Source: Apiosordaria backusii
Taxonomy: Eukaryota; Ascomycota; Sordariomycetes; Sordariales; Lasiosphaeriaceae
Reading direction: 5' to 3'
DNA: 64,000 nt
Assembly: GCA_030549205.1 (NCBI GenBank)
Contig: JAUKTV010000009.1
Location: forward strand, 558,001 to 622,000
Position 1 is the first letter of the stretch; each line of letters starts with the position of its first letter. The translations under genes and the position numbers were made by a program. The notes below the pieces were generated by a model. It saw nothing but the letters and a program-made list of their open reading frames with translations. It searched no databases and was not told where the DNA came from. Positions 42,921 through 53,456 of the stretch are shown here, one piece after another.

Positions 42921-44012
42921 AAAGCAAAAGGAAGAGTGAGGGTCAAAGATGAGCGTATGTTATAGAAGGGAACCCAGAAAAATGGTGTGTTTTGAGAAGA
43001 AGAAAGAGCCTGGAGCCATAGGTGTTATGGGAGCGTGAGAGCAGAATTAGCGAGCGGGTTTAATGAATGATATGAATACCTAAACAAGCAACAATACAAC
43101 AACAACAACGAAAACAACAACATCAACACACAAAAATAAGATGCAAAGCGAGCAACAAGAAACAAAAAAAACCAAAGAATGGGTGGAACAAAAAAAGAGG
43201 TTTATTATTAGCGAGCGGGCTTGGTGTTGGGGGTTGGCTAGGTAGGCTTTTTTTATATGTAAGGTTCTGGAATCCAAGCAATCGAGCGAGCAAAAAGGGT
43301 AACAGGTAGCCAGCCGGGTTGGTCAATTTGTTTTTTTTTTGTTCTGTGATTTCTTATAAAAAAGCTGAAAGTTGAGAGAATATATTGGTGGTAACCAAGG
43401 CACTCTATTGTCAGTTGTTATGTTGTAAACATTGTGTGTGCACTTGAGTGGGTGCTGCGGGTAACCAAGATGGCAACTTATTACCCCTGAATTTTTATAC
43501 ATCAATTTGATCACTACAAGAGAAAACAAACACAACGTTGAGCCCAAAATCATCGAACTTGAATGCTCTATTTTTATTTCTTTCCTCATTCTACTCCGGG
43601 TATCCCTTATGCATCCATCAGTGATGCATCATCATCAGCAGCAATGATGCACGCATTCCCCACCCCCTTTTTATCCCACCCACCGTCTTCGGGGCCGGTC
43701 ATTGACACACTGCCCGCCGCATCAGAGTTATCCCTCTGGCTCCCTCTTTTTGCTGCAAGAAAAGTACAGCATGATTAACCAAAAACGCCAGAAAGATACA
43801 ACCTGCTCTATCTAGTAAGTAAAGCCCCGAAACACCTCGCTTTTTTGTCGCTTCAGATATGGTGCGCTACCGCCAGAGCGTCAATCCCGAAATCTTCATA
43901 TTTGAATTTCGCCCCATATGATTTTTATATGTATGCATCTAGGGCGCAAAGTGATATGTAAAGTGATGGCTATCAGACCGTGCTAGATCTACCAGGACCA
44001 GGTGAAGGGGTT
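42921..44012. other. 3' region between the pcm1 downstream ORF and prmt1
   Basis: 1.1 kb, AT-rich, with CAA/AAC repeats at 43085-43130 (a minus-strand GTT run) and T runs. No gene is supported. Confidence 0.5.
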
Positions 44013-45381
44013 CTAGCACATCTTGTAGAGGCAGGTTCCCTCGGCCGTTCTTGTGGGGTCATCAGTCTCCAGACGGTATTGGATCTTGATGTCGAGATCG
44101 CGGCGGTTCTTCTCGTTGGGGCGGTTGTGGAGAGAGCACTCAACCTTCTCTCCTTGTTGCACAGTAAGCATGTCCTTGAGGTAGAAGACAGTCTGCTTCC
44201 AGTGAGTGTACTTAGTATGCGGCCCAGTAGAGAAGCGGATTGGCTTGTGGCAGGCGGTGAAGTCAATGTCGAACCAGGCGACAAGAGCGTGGATGAAGTC
44301 GTCCCGTCTGGCGACGAGGTCGAATGGGCAGCTGAAGGCCAAGTCCTCTACTGTGCACTTGTAAAGATCGAGGGTGAGGACCTGGGTGGGGTCTGTGACA
44401 ACCGCCTTCATCTCGACGGTATCAACGAGGGGCTCAGACAAAGCGGTCTCCTTGAGGGGCGAGTAGTTGAAGCCGTAGACGTTATCCCAAACTGCGACGG
44501 GTGTTAGCTCCAGGCTGAGGCTCTAGCGCAGAACGGCAGCACTTACATCCGATTTTCTCGTCCTTGTAATCGCCATCCTCAATACCCGCGACAAAGATGG
44601 TCGCCTTGTCAGGGAAGATAAGACCGTCCTTGACAAGGTACTTGTCGCGAGCGTACAGGACGGTGTCCAACATGGACTCGTACAGAAGGAAGTAGCCCAT
44701 CCACTCTGAGATGATGATGTCCACCTTGTCGAACGGAAGCTCAATCTCCTCCATCTTGCCCTGGATCAGGGTGATCTTGTCGGACAGACCGTTGACCTCG
44801 ACGATCTCGCGGGCCTTGAAGATGATGGTCGACATGTCGACACCAATGACATGCTTTGCGCCGGCCTTGGCAGCAAACCTGAGCAACACTTATCAGCCTT
44901 ATTTTCTTCTTATTTCCTCCAGGATCATCGGGCGAGGAAGGGCAAGCGTACATGGAGAGGATACCGGTACCGCAACCGACGTCGAGGACGACCTTGTCCT
45001 TAAACAGGTGCTTGTTCTGAACGATAGCGTTCATGTATGATCTTGTGCGGACTTCATCTTTCTGTCGAGGCGCATGCCAGTGTCAGCAAGAAATTTTCGA
45101 GGCAAAGATGGAGGGGCTCCAAGACAACATACCAACATCTCCTCGTGGATGCCTTGATAACGAAAGCGCCAGAGTTAGTTCAGAAAATCCTTATCCGTAA
45201 TCTCGTGCAGGTTCTCACCATGATGGTTATAGCTGTTGGTACAGTGTTAGCAGAATCCCCATGCAATACGGACAAACAGCTTTTTTTTTCAAACTTGCCT
45301 GTTGAAGTAGTGCTGCTCAGCGTGGTCGAGCTGCTTGAGCGACTTCTCAGCAGTCTCGATATCCATTGCGTCGTTGACCAT
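44013..45381 (-). CDS. Protein arginine N-methyltransferase 1
   Basis: Six exons: 45381-45299, 45232-45219 (14 nt), 45152-45133 (20 nt), 45061-44952, 44878-44547 and 44491-44013, giving 345 residues, the usual PRMT1 length. The first intron starts with GCAAGT, a GC-AG intron; all joins restore the family sequence HYFN-SYNHHG-IHEEML-KDEVRTRSYMNAI. The SAM-binding motif is [20 protein letters not shown], the double-E loop ISEWMGYFLLYESML and the THW loop YTHWKQTVFYL. It asymmetrically dimethylates Arg in histone H4 and RNA-binding proteins. Confidence 0.95.
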
Positions 45382-46018
45382 GTTGGGCTGTGTATAGTGA
45401 GGATCGATAGTGAAGATGCAAACGAATTATTGGCCCGGATCGGATTGTTGGGAGAAAAACCAGAAAGGAAGAAGAAAAATGGTCTTGGGACAGGCACAAT
45501 ATGGACAATGGGGATCTGCCACTGGCCCTGGGCTCGTCGCGCAGAGAATTTGGGTGGAAAGGGCCCGCTTAATCGAATGTGGGGTATTGCCCCGCCGTCG
45601 AGTCCCTGTCAAACACCCCACTAAGGCAAACAGGGTCTCCGAGAAGCGACGCTATGGACGTCAGGCATGATCAGGCAGAGGCAAGATCTGGACCTCGGAC
45701 GGTGTTTGCGTTTGGGCGGTGCCGGTGTGTTGTGGGCTGGCACATACTAGGCACGATTAAGGAACTAGCACAACGATGTGGGTTGACCCTTGAAGGTACG
45801 GCCAGTACTTTGATATCAGAGAATCGAAACTCAGTTCACTGCAGCCACGGTGTTTCAACATGGGGTGCCGGAAACCTCTGTATTTGACTCCCTATCTCAA
45901 CCTGAAGAATTGCTGTTACCCCTTCAACTCCGAGACCATGCAAACTAGCGTCTAAGCAAAGACCAGATCAACCATGACAGAAGAAATATGCACACCATGT
46001 ACTCCTCGCTTCCATATT
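45382..46018. promoter_or_regulatory. Intergenic region, mob2 copy B 3' end / prmt1 promoter
   Basis: 637 bp between two minus-strand genes. It holds the prmt1 promoter; no gene is seen. Confidence 0.5.
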
Positions 46019-47357
46019 TCAAGCCATCCCAGCCAACTGCAGCAGCCGGTTACCAGCCTTGAGGTTGGCACTCTCATAAGCCTTGGAGTCCGGAGGGAAG
46101 GTTCCGTTGGCAGCCCACAGATCAAGCAGAGGCTGCATGGGTTCCAACTCTTGCGGCTTGAGCATGTCCATCTCCATCGCAGCCAGCACAAAGTGACTGA
46201 AGCAACTGTTGAGCTGCTTCTCCAGATTCAGGTGATAAAAAGGCTCCACGAAATGAGCCCAGTAGAGATGGGCGTACACGCGGAACATCTGGAGGAAGAT
46301 GGTCTTGCAGATAGTCGAGAACTCCTTAGGGAACCCGCTACGCTTTCCAATGTACTCGTCAAGTCCGTCCTTGGCGATGGCTGAAGGGGTGATTTGCTGA
46401 TGGTGAGAAAAGGACACACCAGCAGCATTGGTGGGGAAGACCTTCTCGTCATCGACCTTGCCAGAAATCCAGCGCTGCATAAGCGTCATGTACTCATAGG
46501 CAGGTAGCTCAATGGGCTCAAAACGGTTGTTGAGCCATGTGTATGAGTGGTTTCTGTAGCATCTTGTTAGTCTGTATCTCACCATTGAGGAAGACAGAAT
46601 AAGGCTTACTCTCCGGCGCTCATGCGAGGGCATGTTTTCGGATTGCAGATGCTCTGGCCATTCTCCTCCTTCTGGTAAACAATACTGACAAAGTTCCAGA
46701 GGTTGCGATAATGCTCCACGACTATCACGGAGTCATCAGTCAGCAAGTAGTGATGAAGAGACAACAGTAAGTGAGTGCTCACCTTGACAGGCAATCCATT
46801 CACCCTGCTCGACTGCCTTAGGTCGACGACTGAGGGTCATGAAGTTGCCCTTCACGATCTGCTTCGCATAGGCTGGGTTGAGCCAGAGTGGAAGCGGCTT
46901 TGGGAGGTGATAGGCGGCCAGTTCGTCATCTGTGGAACTGCTCATGTTTGCGGTTGTTGGTAGGGGAGATGCAGGGACAGGTGGGAGTTTAGAAGAAGAA
47001 AGATTGCTTGAGGAGTGACTCCTCTGAGAGAGCCCTCCAGGAGAATTCAGCCTGCCGTCCTCCGATGTTGGCGATATCGGACTCTTGCTGTTTGAGCTGG
47101 GTTTGCTGGAAGCTCCCCTCAGCCGGGCATTTCTGGTATTTGTTAGCGGCGATTATTTGTGCGATTGTTGTCGGTGAGACGCGTATATCGGCCAGGGGAG
47201 CCCTAATAGACGCGATTGTGAAGCCATGGAAGGAGCTGGAGCCAAGGGGGTCGCTATGTGTATCCGACAATGGATATAAGAGGCAGGAGCGATGTGCTTT
47301 AAACTGGACCAATACAGAAACCAGTGGTACTTACATTCCGGAAAACAGGTTCGACAT
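46019..47357 (-). CDS. mob2: MOB2-type kinase activator, copy B
   Basis: Four exons: 47357-47335, 47132-46783, 46721-46610 and 46553-46019, giving 339 residues. Exons 1, 3 and 4 have exactly the lengths of copy A (23, 112 and 535 nt) with the same phases. The core shows PLWLNPAYAKQIVKGNFM, zinc ligands in ICNPKTCPRMSAGE and HLYWAH, and GKRSGFPKEF. Compared with copy A it has FYHLNLEKQLNSCFSHFVL in place of LFALNLEKSMNSCFSHFIL and looks closer to the usual filamentous-fungal MOB2 sequence. The role is activation of the COT1/Orb6 NDR kinase in polarity and septation. Confidence 0.93.
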
Positions 47358-47860
47358 TGTGACACCGCTTGACTGATTTTAAGCTGGGTTTAAGAGGTAT
47401 TGCAAGTCAAAATGTTTCAAGAGCTGCCAGACCAGCTAGCTGTTCAAAATTGATAGTAAAACAGTGTCGTTGAAACCCAATTGACGTTATTTACAACCGT
47501 CACCGAGTCGTCTCTCTAAGTAAATTAAGTCAAAAAGGGGGAGGAACTGGCGGTGCCTTGACCGTAGGCCAATCTGAAACGTTGAGCCAGAAACGACGCT
47601 AACGTCTGGGTGGGACCAATCAGCGTCCCTCCGTATCCTCTGGGCATATGAGGTACGTACTCCTCTCACGTGCAACCGCATGCAGTTCGTGAGCTGCCAA
47701 GACAGACAAGGAGAGAAACACTGCATATCATTCGCGTCGAGTCGATCCGATCTCCAACCGTTCCCGGGCCGCACTTTTGCGTGCATATGTCAAGGGTAGG
47801 CAGCAGCCCCTCCATTTTCTGCTTGTCCAACAAGGGAGGGTCTGGTAGTGGGAAGATAAA
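47358..47860. promoter_or_regulatory. Divergent intergenic region, mob2 copy B / Pol X
   Basis: 503 bp between divergent starts, so it holds both promoters. No gene is seen. Confidence 0.5.
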
Positions 47861-50344
47861 ATGGCCAGCTTACCTCCCCCAGCCTCTCGGGCCAGACGTC
47901 ACAAAGAGACAGGTCGATTGTTCGATACTCTTGTGACCCAGAGCACTCGAATCATTCCCAGCTCAATTCCAGGGACCAATTCAACCCAGAAGATCCCCAT
48001 GGATGAGAATCAGTTGCTCGAAGAAAAGATCGCCTTCTTCGACAGGCTGGATGCACTTGACAAGCTCAATGACGAGGATGACCAAATAGATGCAAAAGAA
48101 CAGCAGCACAGAGACAAATGCAGGGCCTTCTTTCGCCCAGCAGTATCATTAGCACCAACACCAAAAACGGCGAAAGAGAAACAACCACTCATAAATACTC
48201 TTTCTTCACCACGCCCACATCTTCAACTAAGGCGCACAGCTTCGGTGCCAACTCCAACAGCACCCACCCCAGCCCCAGGGGGTTCAGCGGAAATCATCAA
48301 GGCAACACCTGATGCCCGGAACACCGTTGACAGTACTGTCTCTAGAGCAAGGAGACGACTCATCACAGACAGTGCTACTTCATTTATCGCAGAGACCCCA
48401 ATACCAGACATAGCCCAATCACGAGTTCCCACCACCCTGAGGAGAAGCATGACTTTGCCAGCTACAATATCTGCATCTCGTGCTGAACAGTCACCGTCAG
48501 CCAGTACTGCTCTTAAAAAGAGAAAGCGGTCATCTTCCAGAAAGGTGATCCCTGAAGCAGCACAAATATTCCGGGGTCTGTCGTTCTTCTACATCCCCAA
48601 CGACGATATTGCGCCCGCCAGGAAGCTCCGTATCGCCAAAGCCCGAGGTTATGGCGCGGAATGGGTTAGAAGTCTGCACAATGCTACACACGTCATTGTC
48701 GACAAACATTTGTCCTACTCAGACATACAGAAGATACCGGAGTTTGGGTTAGCGTCCTCTTGGATCATTGTCAATGACGAGTACCCTATCGATAGTATCT
48801 CATTCCGCACACTACTCAACCCTGACCAGAGTCGATATCGGGTCGCCGGCTTCCCATCATCGACTTCAGAATCCACGGTCATAACAATTCCGTCTCAAGA
48901 CTCCGAACCATCACTCCAAGTCAAGGAACCAAGGGCAAACAGGAGGCAGGACACTGCTGGCTCTGAAGAGACGCCACGCCAGGAGGAAGATGTTTCACTT
49001 GAAAACCTTAGCCCAACCCCGTCTAATCAAGTTCCTGCCTTTGAGATTCAGATTCAGTCATCCACGCCAACAGCTCCAACAGCAGGTGGTCTCAAGGATG
49101 AATTGTCAAATTACATCGAACTCCTCCAGCAGTATAAGGACCTGCCATTGGACCACGAAGAAGACGACGTACAATCAACCAAGGATGCCCAAGAAGAATC
49201 CGAACCCGAGTCAGGGTCAGAAGATGACCGCGCCCGCAAAAGACCCTCAACACGCTCCCGCGCCTCCCTCCGAAAATCCATCCCCTTCGAAGACCGGTTT
49301 GCCTGTAACCGCGGTGGCACAAAAGACAAACCTTCTTCACCATCCACATCCAACCCCAATGCCCGGACCATAGAAGTCCTGCAGTCCATGTGTGATTATT
49401 ACACCAAGATCAACGACCACTGGCGCATAACCGCCTACCGCAAAGCAATCACCACCCTTCGGCAGCAAACCACCAAAAAGGTCACCACCGCAGAGGAAGC
49501 CTTCCTCCTGCCCAACATCGGCTCAAGAATCGCCCAGAAAATAGAAGAAATCTGCTCCACCAATACCCTCCGCCGACTAAATTACGCCAACCTCGAACCC
49601 TTGGACCAAGTCTTGGACCTCTTCCTCAAGATCCACGACGTGGGCTTAGCCAGAGCAAACAAGTGGATATCCCAAGGCCACCGCACCCTAGACGACCTCC
49701 TCACCAAGGCCGATCTCACCGCCAACCAACGCCTCTCCATCGAGCACTACTCCGATTTAACCTCCCGCATCCCCCGGAGTGAAGTAACTCAATTAGCAGC
49801 CTTCGTCCAGCGCGAAGCCTTCCTCCTTGACCCAGACGTGGAACTCCTCGTCGGCGGGAGCTACCGCCGGGGGTCAGACTCGTCAGGCGACATTGATTTC
49901 ATCATCACTAAGCGCGGCACGACCTCTTCTTCCGAGCTCGTCTCGTTCATGAACGCACTCATTGCCGTTTTGTACAAGAAGAGCTTTTTGGTAGCTACAC
50001 TATCGCAATCCCGCAGAGAGAGCGAAGGGAGTAAATTTCTTGGGTGCTGCATGTTACCACCGAATGGCAAGTGGAGGAGGATAGATTTGCTGTTGGTGCC
50101 GGAGACGGAGCATGGCGCGGCGCTGATTTATTTTACGGGGAATGATATTTTTAACCGGAGTATGAGGTTACTCGCGAGCAAGAAGGGGATGAGGTTGAAT
50201 CAGAGGGGGTTGTATAGAGATGTGATGAGGGGGCCGAAGCGAGTGAAGGTGACGGAGGGGGAGCTGGTGGAGGGGAGGAGTGAGAGGAGGATATTTGAGA
50301 TTTTGGGGGTTAGGTGGAGGGAGCCGGGTGAGAGGTGGTGTTGA
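47861..50344 (+). CDS. pol4: Family X DNA polymerase (Pol4/lambda-like)
   Basis: A single-exon frame of 827 residues from MASLPPPASRARRHK; a later ATG at 48001 is possible. A KKRKR nuclear signal is at 219-223. A BRCT domain (about 233-318) is visible through GLSFFYIPNDD, NATHVIVDKHLS and ASSWIIVND. The 8-kDa/fingers region has HWRITAYRKAITTL and LLPNIGSRIAQKIEEI (HhH). The palm has GGSYRRGSDSSGDIDFIIT and WRRIDLLLVP, supplying the three catalytic acidic residues; ALIYFTGNDIFNRSMR and LNQRGLY follow. It is expected to fill gaps in non-homologous end joining and base excision repair. Longer than yeast Pol4 because of N-terminal and acidic linker segments. Confidence 0.93.
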   Translation: MASLPPPASRARRHKETGRLFDTLVTQSTRIIPSSIPGTNSTQKIPMDENQLLEEKIAFFDRLDALDKLNDEDDQIDAKEQQHRDKCRAFFRPAVSLAPTPKTAKEKQPLINTLSSPRPHLQLRRTASVPTPTAPTPAPGGSAEIIKATPDARNTVDSTVSRARRRLITDSATSFIAETPIPDIAQSRVPTTLRRSMTLPATISASRAEQSPSASTALKKRKRSSSRKVIPEAAQIFRGLSFFYIPNDDIAPARKLRIAKARGYGAEWVRSLHNATHVIVDKHLSYSDIQKIPEFGLASSWIIVNDEYPIDSISFRTLLNPDQSRYRVAGFPSSTSESTVITIPSQDSEPSLQVKEPRANRRQDTAGSEETPRQEEDVSLENLSPTPSNQVPAFEIQIQSSTPTAPTAGGLKDELSNYIELLQQYKDLPLDHEEDDVQSTKDAQEESEPESGSEDDRARKRPSTRSRASLRKSIPFEDRFACNRGGTKDKPSSPSTSNPNARTIEVLQSMCDYYTKINDHWRITAYRKAITTLRQQTTKKVTTAEEAFLLPNIGSRIAQKIEEICSTNTLRRLNYANLEPLDQVLDLFLKIHDVGLARANKWISQGHRTLDDLLTKADLTANQRLSIEHYSDLTSRIPRSEVTQLAAFVQREAFLLDPDVELLVGGSYRRGSDSSGDIDFIITKRGTTSSSELVSFMNALIAVLYKKSFLVATLSQSRRESEGSKFLGCCMLPPNGKWRRIDLLLVPETEHGAALIYFTGNDIFNRSMRLLASKKGMRLNQRGLYRDVMRGPKRVKVTEGELVEGRSERRIFEILGVRWREPGERWC

Positions 50345-53300
50345 TTGTTTATTGAGATGGTGATGGGCGGGGTTGTGATGGTGATGATGATGATGGATGT
50401 GTTGGGGTGATGTGGGGTTAATGAATGTATGAATGGATGGGTGGGTGAGTGAGTTGGGTAGACATTTGCAACGAGGTTGTACTCAGTATAGCGATGCATT
50501 AACATGGGAATACGTTTCTAAGTACGGAAACATGCGTCATGTTGCCCGGAGTGGTAGTGTTTCCTGGTGATGGCGTGAATAAATCAAGTTTTTGAATGTG
50601 AGAAAGGCTATTCTTTTTCTTTGCTCTTGGTGATCCTGATCACTGAGCAGCAGCAGCCAAGGTCCTTGTTGGTTGGAATCTTCAATAAAATCTTATTAGC
50701 CAGCAGCAGTGGAGAGAAACGGCTGCCGGTCACCGGCCCCAGTCCATCCATGTCCGTGTCCCCGGTCCGACGGAGCGATCGATGGTCAAAGAAGCAATGT
50801 TCAAGTAGTGAAGATATTTATTAGCTTCAACGTCTGTCTAGCTCGGTCTCCGATGAGATCCTTGAACCTGAGCTTAGATCCTGACCTGACCTGTGTTGGC
50901 CTGGGTTGCCTGGGTCTGGACCAATGCCGTCCCCGGGGGGCTTATCTTCTGAACATGATGATGACTTGGTCACAGCTTCATAGATGATGTGCCTCCCCTT
51001 GTTGGGACTGCCCGCCATTGACGAGTGACAACATATGACAGGTTTGAGGCATAAAATTCTTTCATCATTTGGCAATGATAACCCTGGGTTTTTGAACCGT
51101 GATTTGGGATTTTGATGAGAATGAAATCGAAACCCCCACTCTCTTCTCATCCATCCCGCCCACATGGTTCGTTCCTGGTTTATAACTGGGATTCACTAGC
51201 GTGAATGCCGTTGGCGCTAACCTGAGCTGGTGAGCTGAGATAACAAACCGTCGAATGGCTGAGGAAAATCAGGGTCTTCGTAGGGGATGACGAAGAAGCA
51301 GAGGAGGGTGATGATGATCTTCGAAATCGGCAGACTGACAGGTGATCGGCGCGGCAGAGATCTTGAGGAACTGAAAATCAGCGTTTAACTAAAGATACAG
51401 CAACTTGCTGTATCTCTGGATGGAAGAACAGATGAGAGGTTCGGTAAGGGATATGGAGTGAAGGCCGTTCAGAGCTGTGTCACCCCTCACTTCGGTCTCG
51501 GCAGGCCGGCAAGTGAGAGCCAGAGACTGACGAAGAGGGGGAGAAAAAAGCCACATGCAGGTACGTACGTTACGGCAGTGGTGATGGTGATGTTTGAGGG
51601 GACTGTCCCTGCGTCAAACATATAATGAATGAAACCCAGTAAGAAAACAAAAAACACGACATTATGAAGCGGCAAGGGGAGACTGCGTGTCAGAGTGAGT
51701 GGCTTCGTGGCTTGCAGCTGGGAGCAGCGTTGGTTACTGGTTGTATGTAACACCGTGATGAGAAGCTATTGCAGCAGAAACCTATAACCATATGTATGTA
51801 AGCCTGTACTCTCGTTTGTTGGTGATGAGGAGCAAAGCATAGAGACCCACTTTGAGTGAGAGGATGTGCAGGAGGGAACTGTTTCGTTTATCCTGGGGAT
51901 GTTCCTGAGAGTAGCGCCAAAAAGAATGGGCTCTGGACGGGACGGGACGTTGTTATCAGTGGTTAGTCTTGAGCTGGTGCTTTGATTTCCATCCACGCAG
52001 TAGCATCCAATATCCGGCTGGCCGGACGGTTATTGCTGGAGATGTACCCGTTTTGAGAGCTGGTGACATTGATGACGGGCTGTTTGCAAGTGTTGATCTG
52101 TGCCGCTGCCACCTCGGCATATTTCTTGTGTGGTCATCTCAATTCTCAATTGTCATGACGGTTGTCAGCCTTGGACTGAGGAAAAGATGTTGGACTTCCA
52201 CTTACAGAAAGTCAGTCCCCTGGACGCGGGAGCGCGGCCCCACATAGCCCCCACGGCACCCCTGTGCACCCTGAGAGCCACACAACTGGGTTTGTTTAGC
52301 CAATCAGGGTTCAGGAGGCTTATCTTTACACCAAGCTTTTAGCACGTCTCAGCGAATCGAGTTATCATGGATGCTCCCTTTCTCGACCCACTCGAGTGTC
52401 ACCATCACTTGAACGTCACTTGTAAGGGAGCAGGGTTGTTTCTCTCCTGGTGGCTGTGATGGCGCACCTCTCGTCCAACCCCGAGCAAGAAAGCATCAAC
52501 GCCCGTTCTCGTCATCTGCGTATTTGCTTTTTCTGAATCACAATGGGGCCAAACGCCCCGAACTCGCAACCAACGCCGAGCTCCTAGGATCTGGAACAGA
52601 GCCCTTCTTCTCCTCGGAATCACTGGCAACCGGGAAGAAGAGAGATGTTGCTCGCCGAGGAGAAACTCGGAATAGAAGGAGGGTGACATGTTGGTCTCTA
52701 TCTTCGGCCCCTTCAAATTTCCAGAGACAGCATTGCAGACTTGGCTCTGCTCGGAGGCTCCTGGTCAAGACATGTCTTGTGCGACCCATCTTCAGCGTCC
52801 GCAAAAAAGCACTTGCCTTACTCAAAGCCCAGGTATGGATCTTCAAGGCCCCCAAGAGATTGTGCTTATGCTCTCCGAGGCTCGCGGGAACCAAGTGGGA
52901 ACCCAAGCCCTACTACCATCATAAACATGCTCGAACCCCCAAGGACGCCGGTGATGCTTCTCACCTGATTCCCGTTCGTTTCCCATCCCACTCTCGCAAG
53001 AACCCCTCTTCTTGTCTGGGCCCATCCTCCCTTCTCTTCCCGTGCAGTACCTGGTAGCTCACCCGTGTGGCTTGTCTCTTCGATAAGACAAGACACCCTG
53101 TCGGTGTCGTTGCTGATTGGCCCCCCGCGAATTGCTTCTTTCCAGAAAAAGTTCCAGGGCTTCTGCAAGGCATTGCTAGCTTGCTGCCGCTCATCACTTT
53201 CTTCTTGTCTGATCAAGTTTTTGCCTCCAGGCATACTACTACTACTTGCTGGCTGTGGAAGAGATTCCTGCCGTCCTTTCGTTCTCTGTCTCTCGTTTAT

Positions 53301-53456
53301 TCTTGTTCAACCCGACACATCCGACGATATACTCTACAGACAAACACTTACCTACATCCTTTACTCCAATTTATCCTACTATCGCATACACCCTTTCCAC
53401 ACTGCAGACAACATCATAGCTTCCTGGACGGCCAAGTCCACAACCAACCATCAAAG
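50345..53456. promoter_or_regulatory. 3.1-kb region upstream of the ammonium transporter
   Basis: The longest gap in the window. It starts with GAT/GGTGAT repeats in the Pol X 3' flank (50360-50400). GATAAG cores lie at about 50941 and 52319 (minus strand) and 53083 (plus strand), which could bind AreA/NIT2, but their number is not above chance. From about 52430 to the ATG the sequence is poor in stop codons in several frames at once and looks like a long leader. I see no gene. Confidence 0.45.

Noticed and set aside
52524..53234. Several overlapping open frames upstream of the ammonium transporter
   Set aside because: Open in three plus frames and two minus frames at once, without domains or codon preference; more likely leader sequence.
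53067..53456. 130-residue in-frame N-terminal extension of the ammonium transporter
   Set aside because: The family starts near the ATG at 53457; the upstream translation is Cys/His/Thr-rich and not transporter-like.
50345..53456. GATA (AreA/NIT2) sites as a nitrogen-control region
   Set aside because: Matches occur at about the chance rate for a five- to six-base motif; regulation by AreA is plausible from family knowledge but not shown here.
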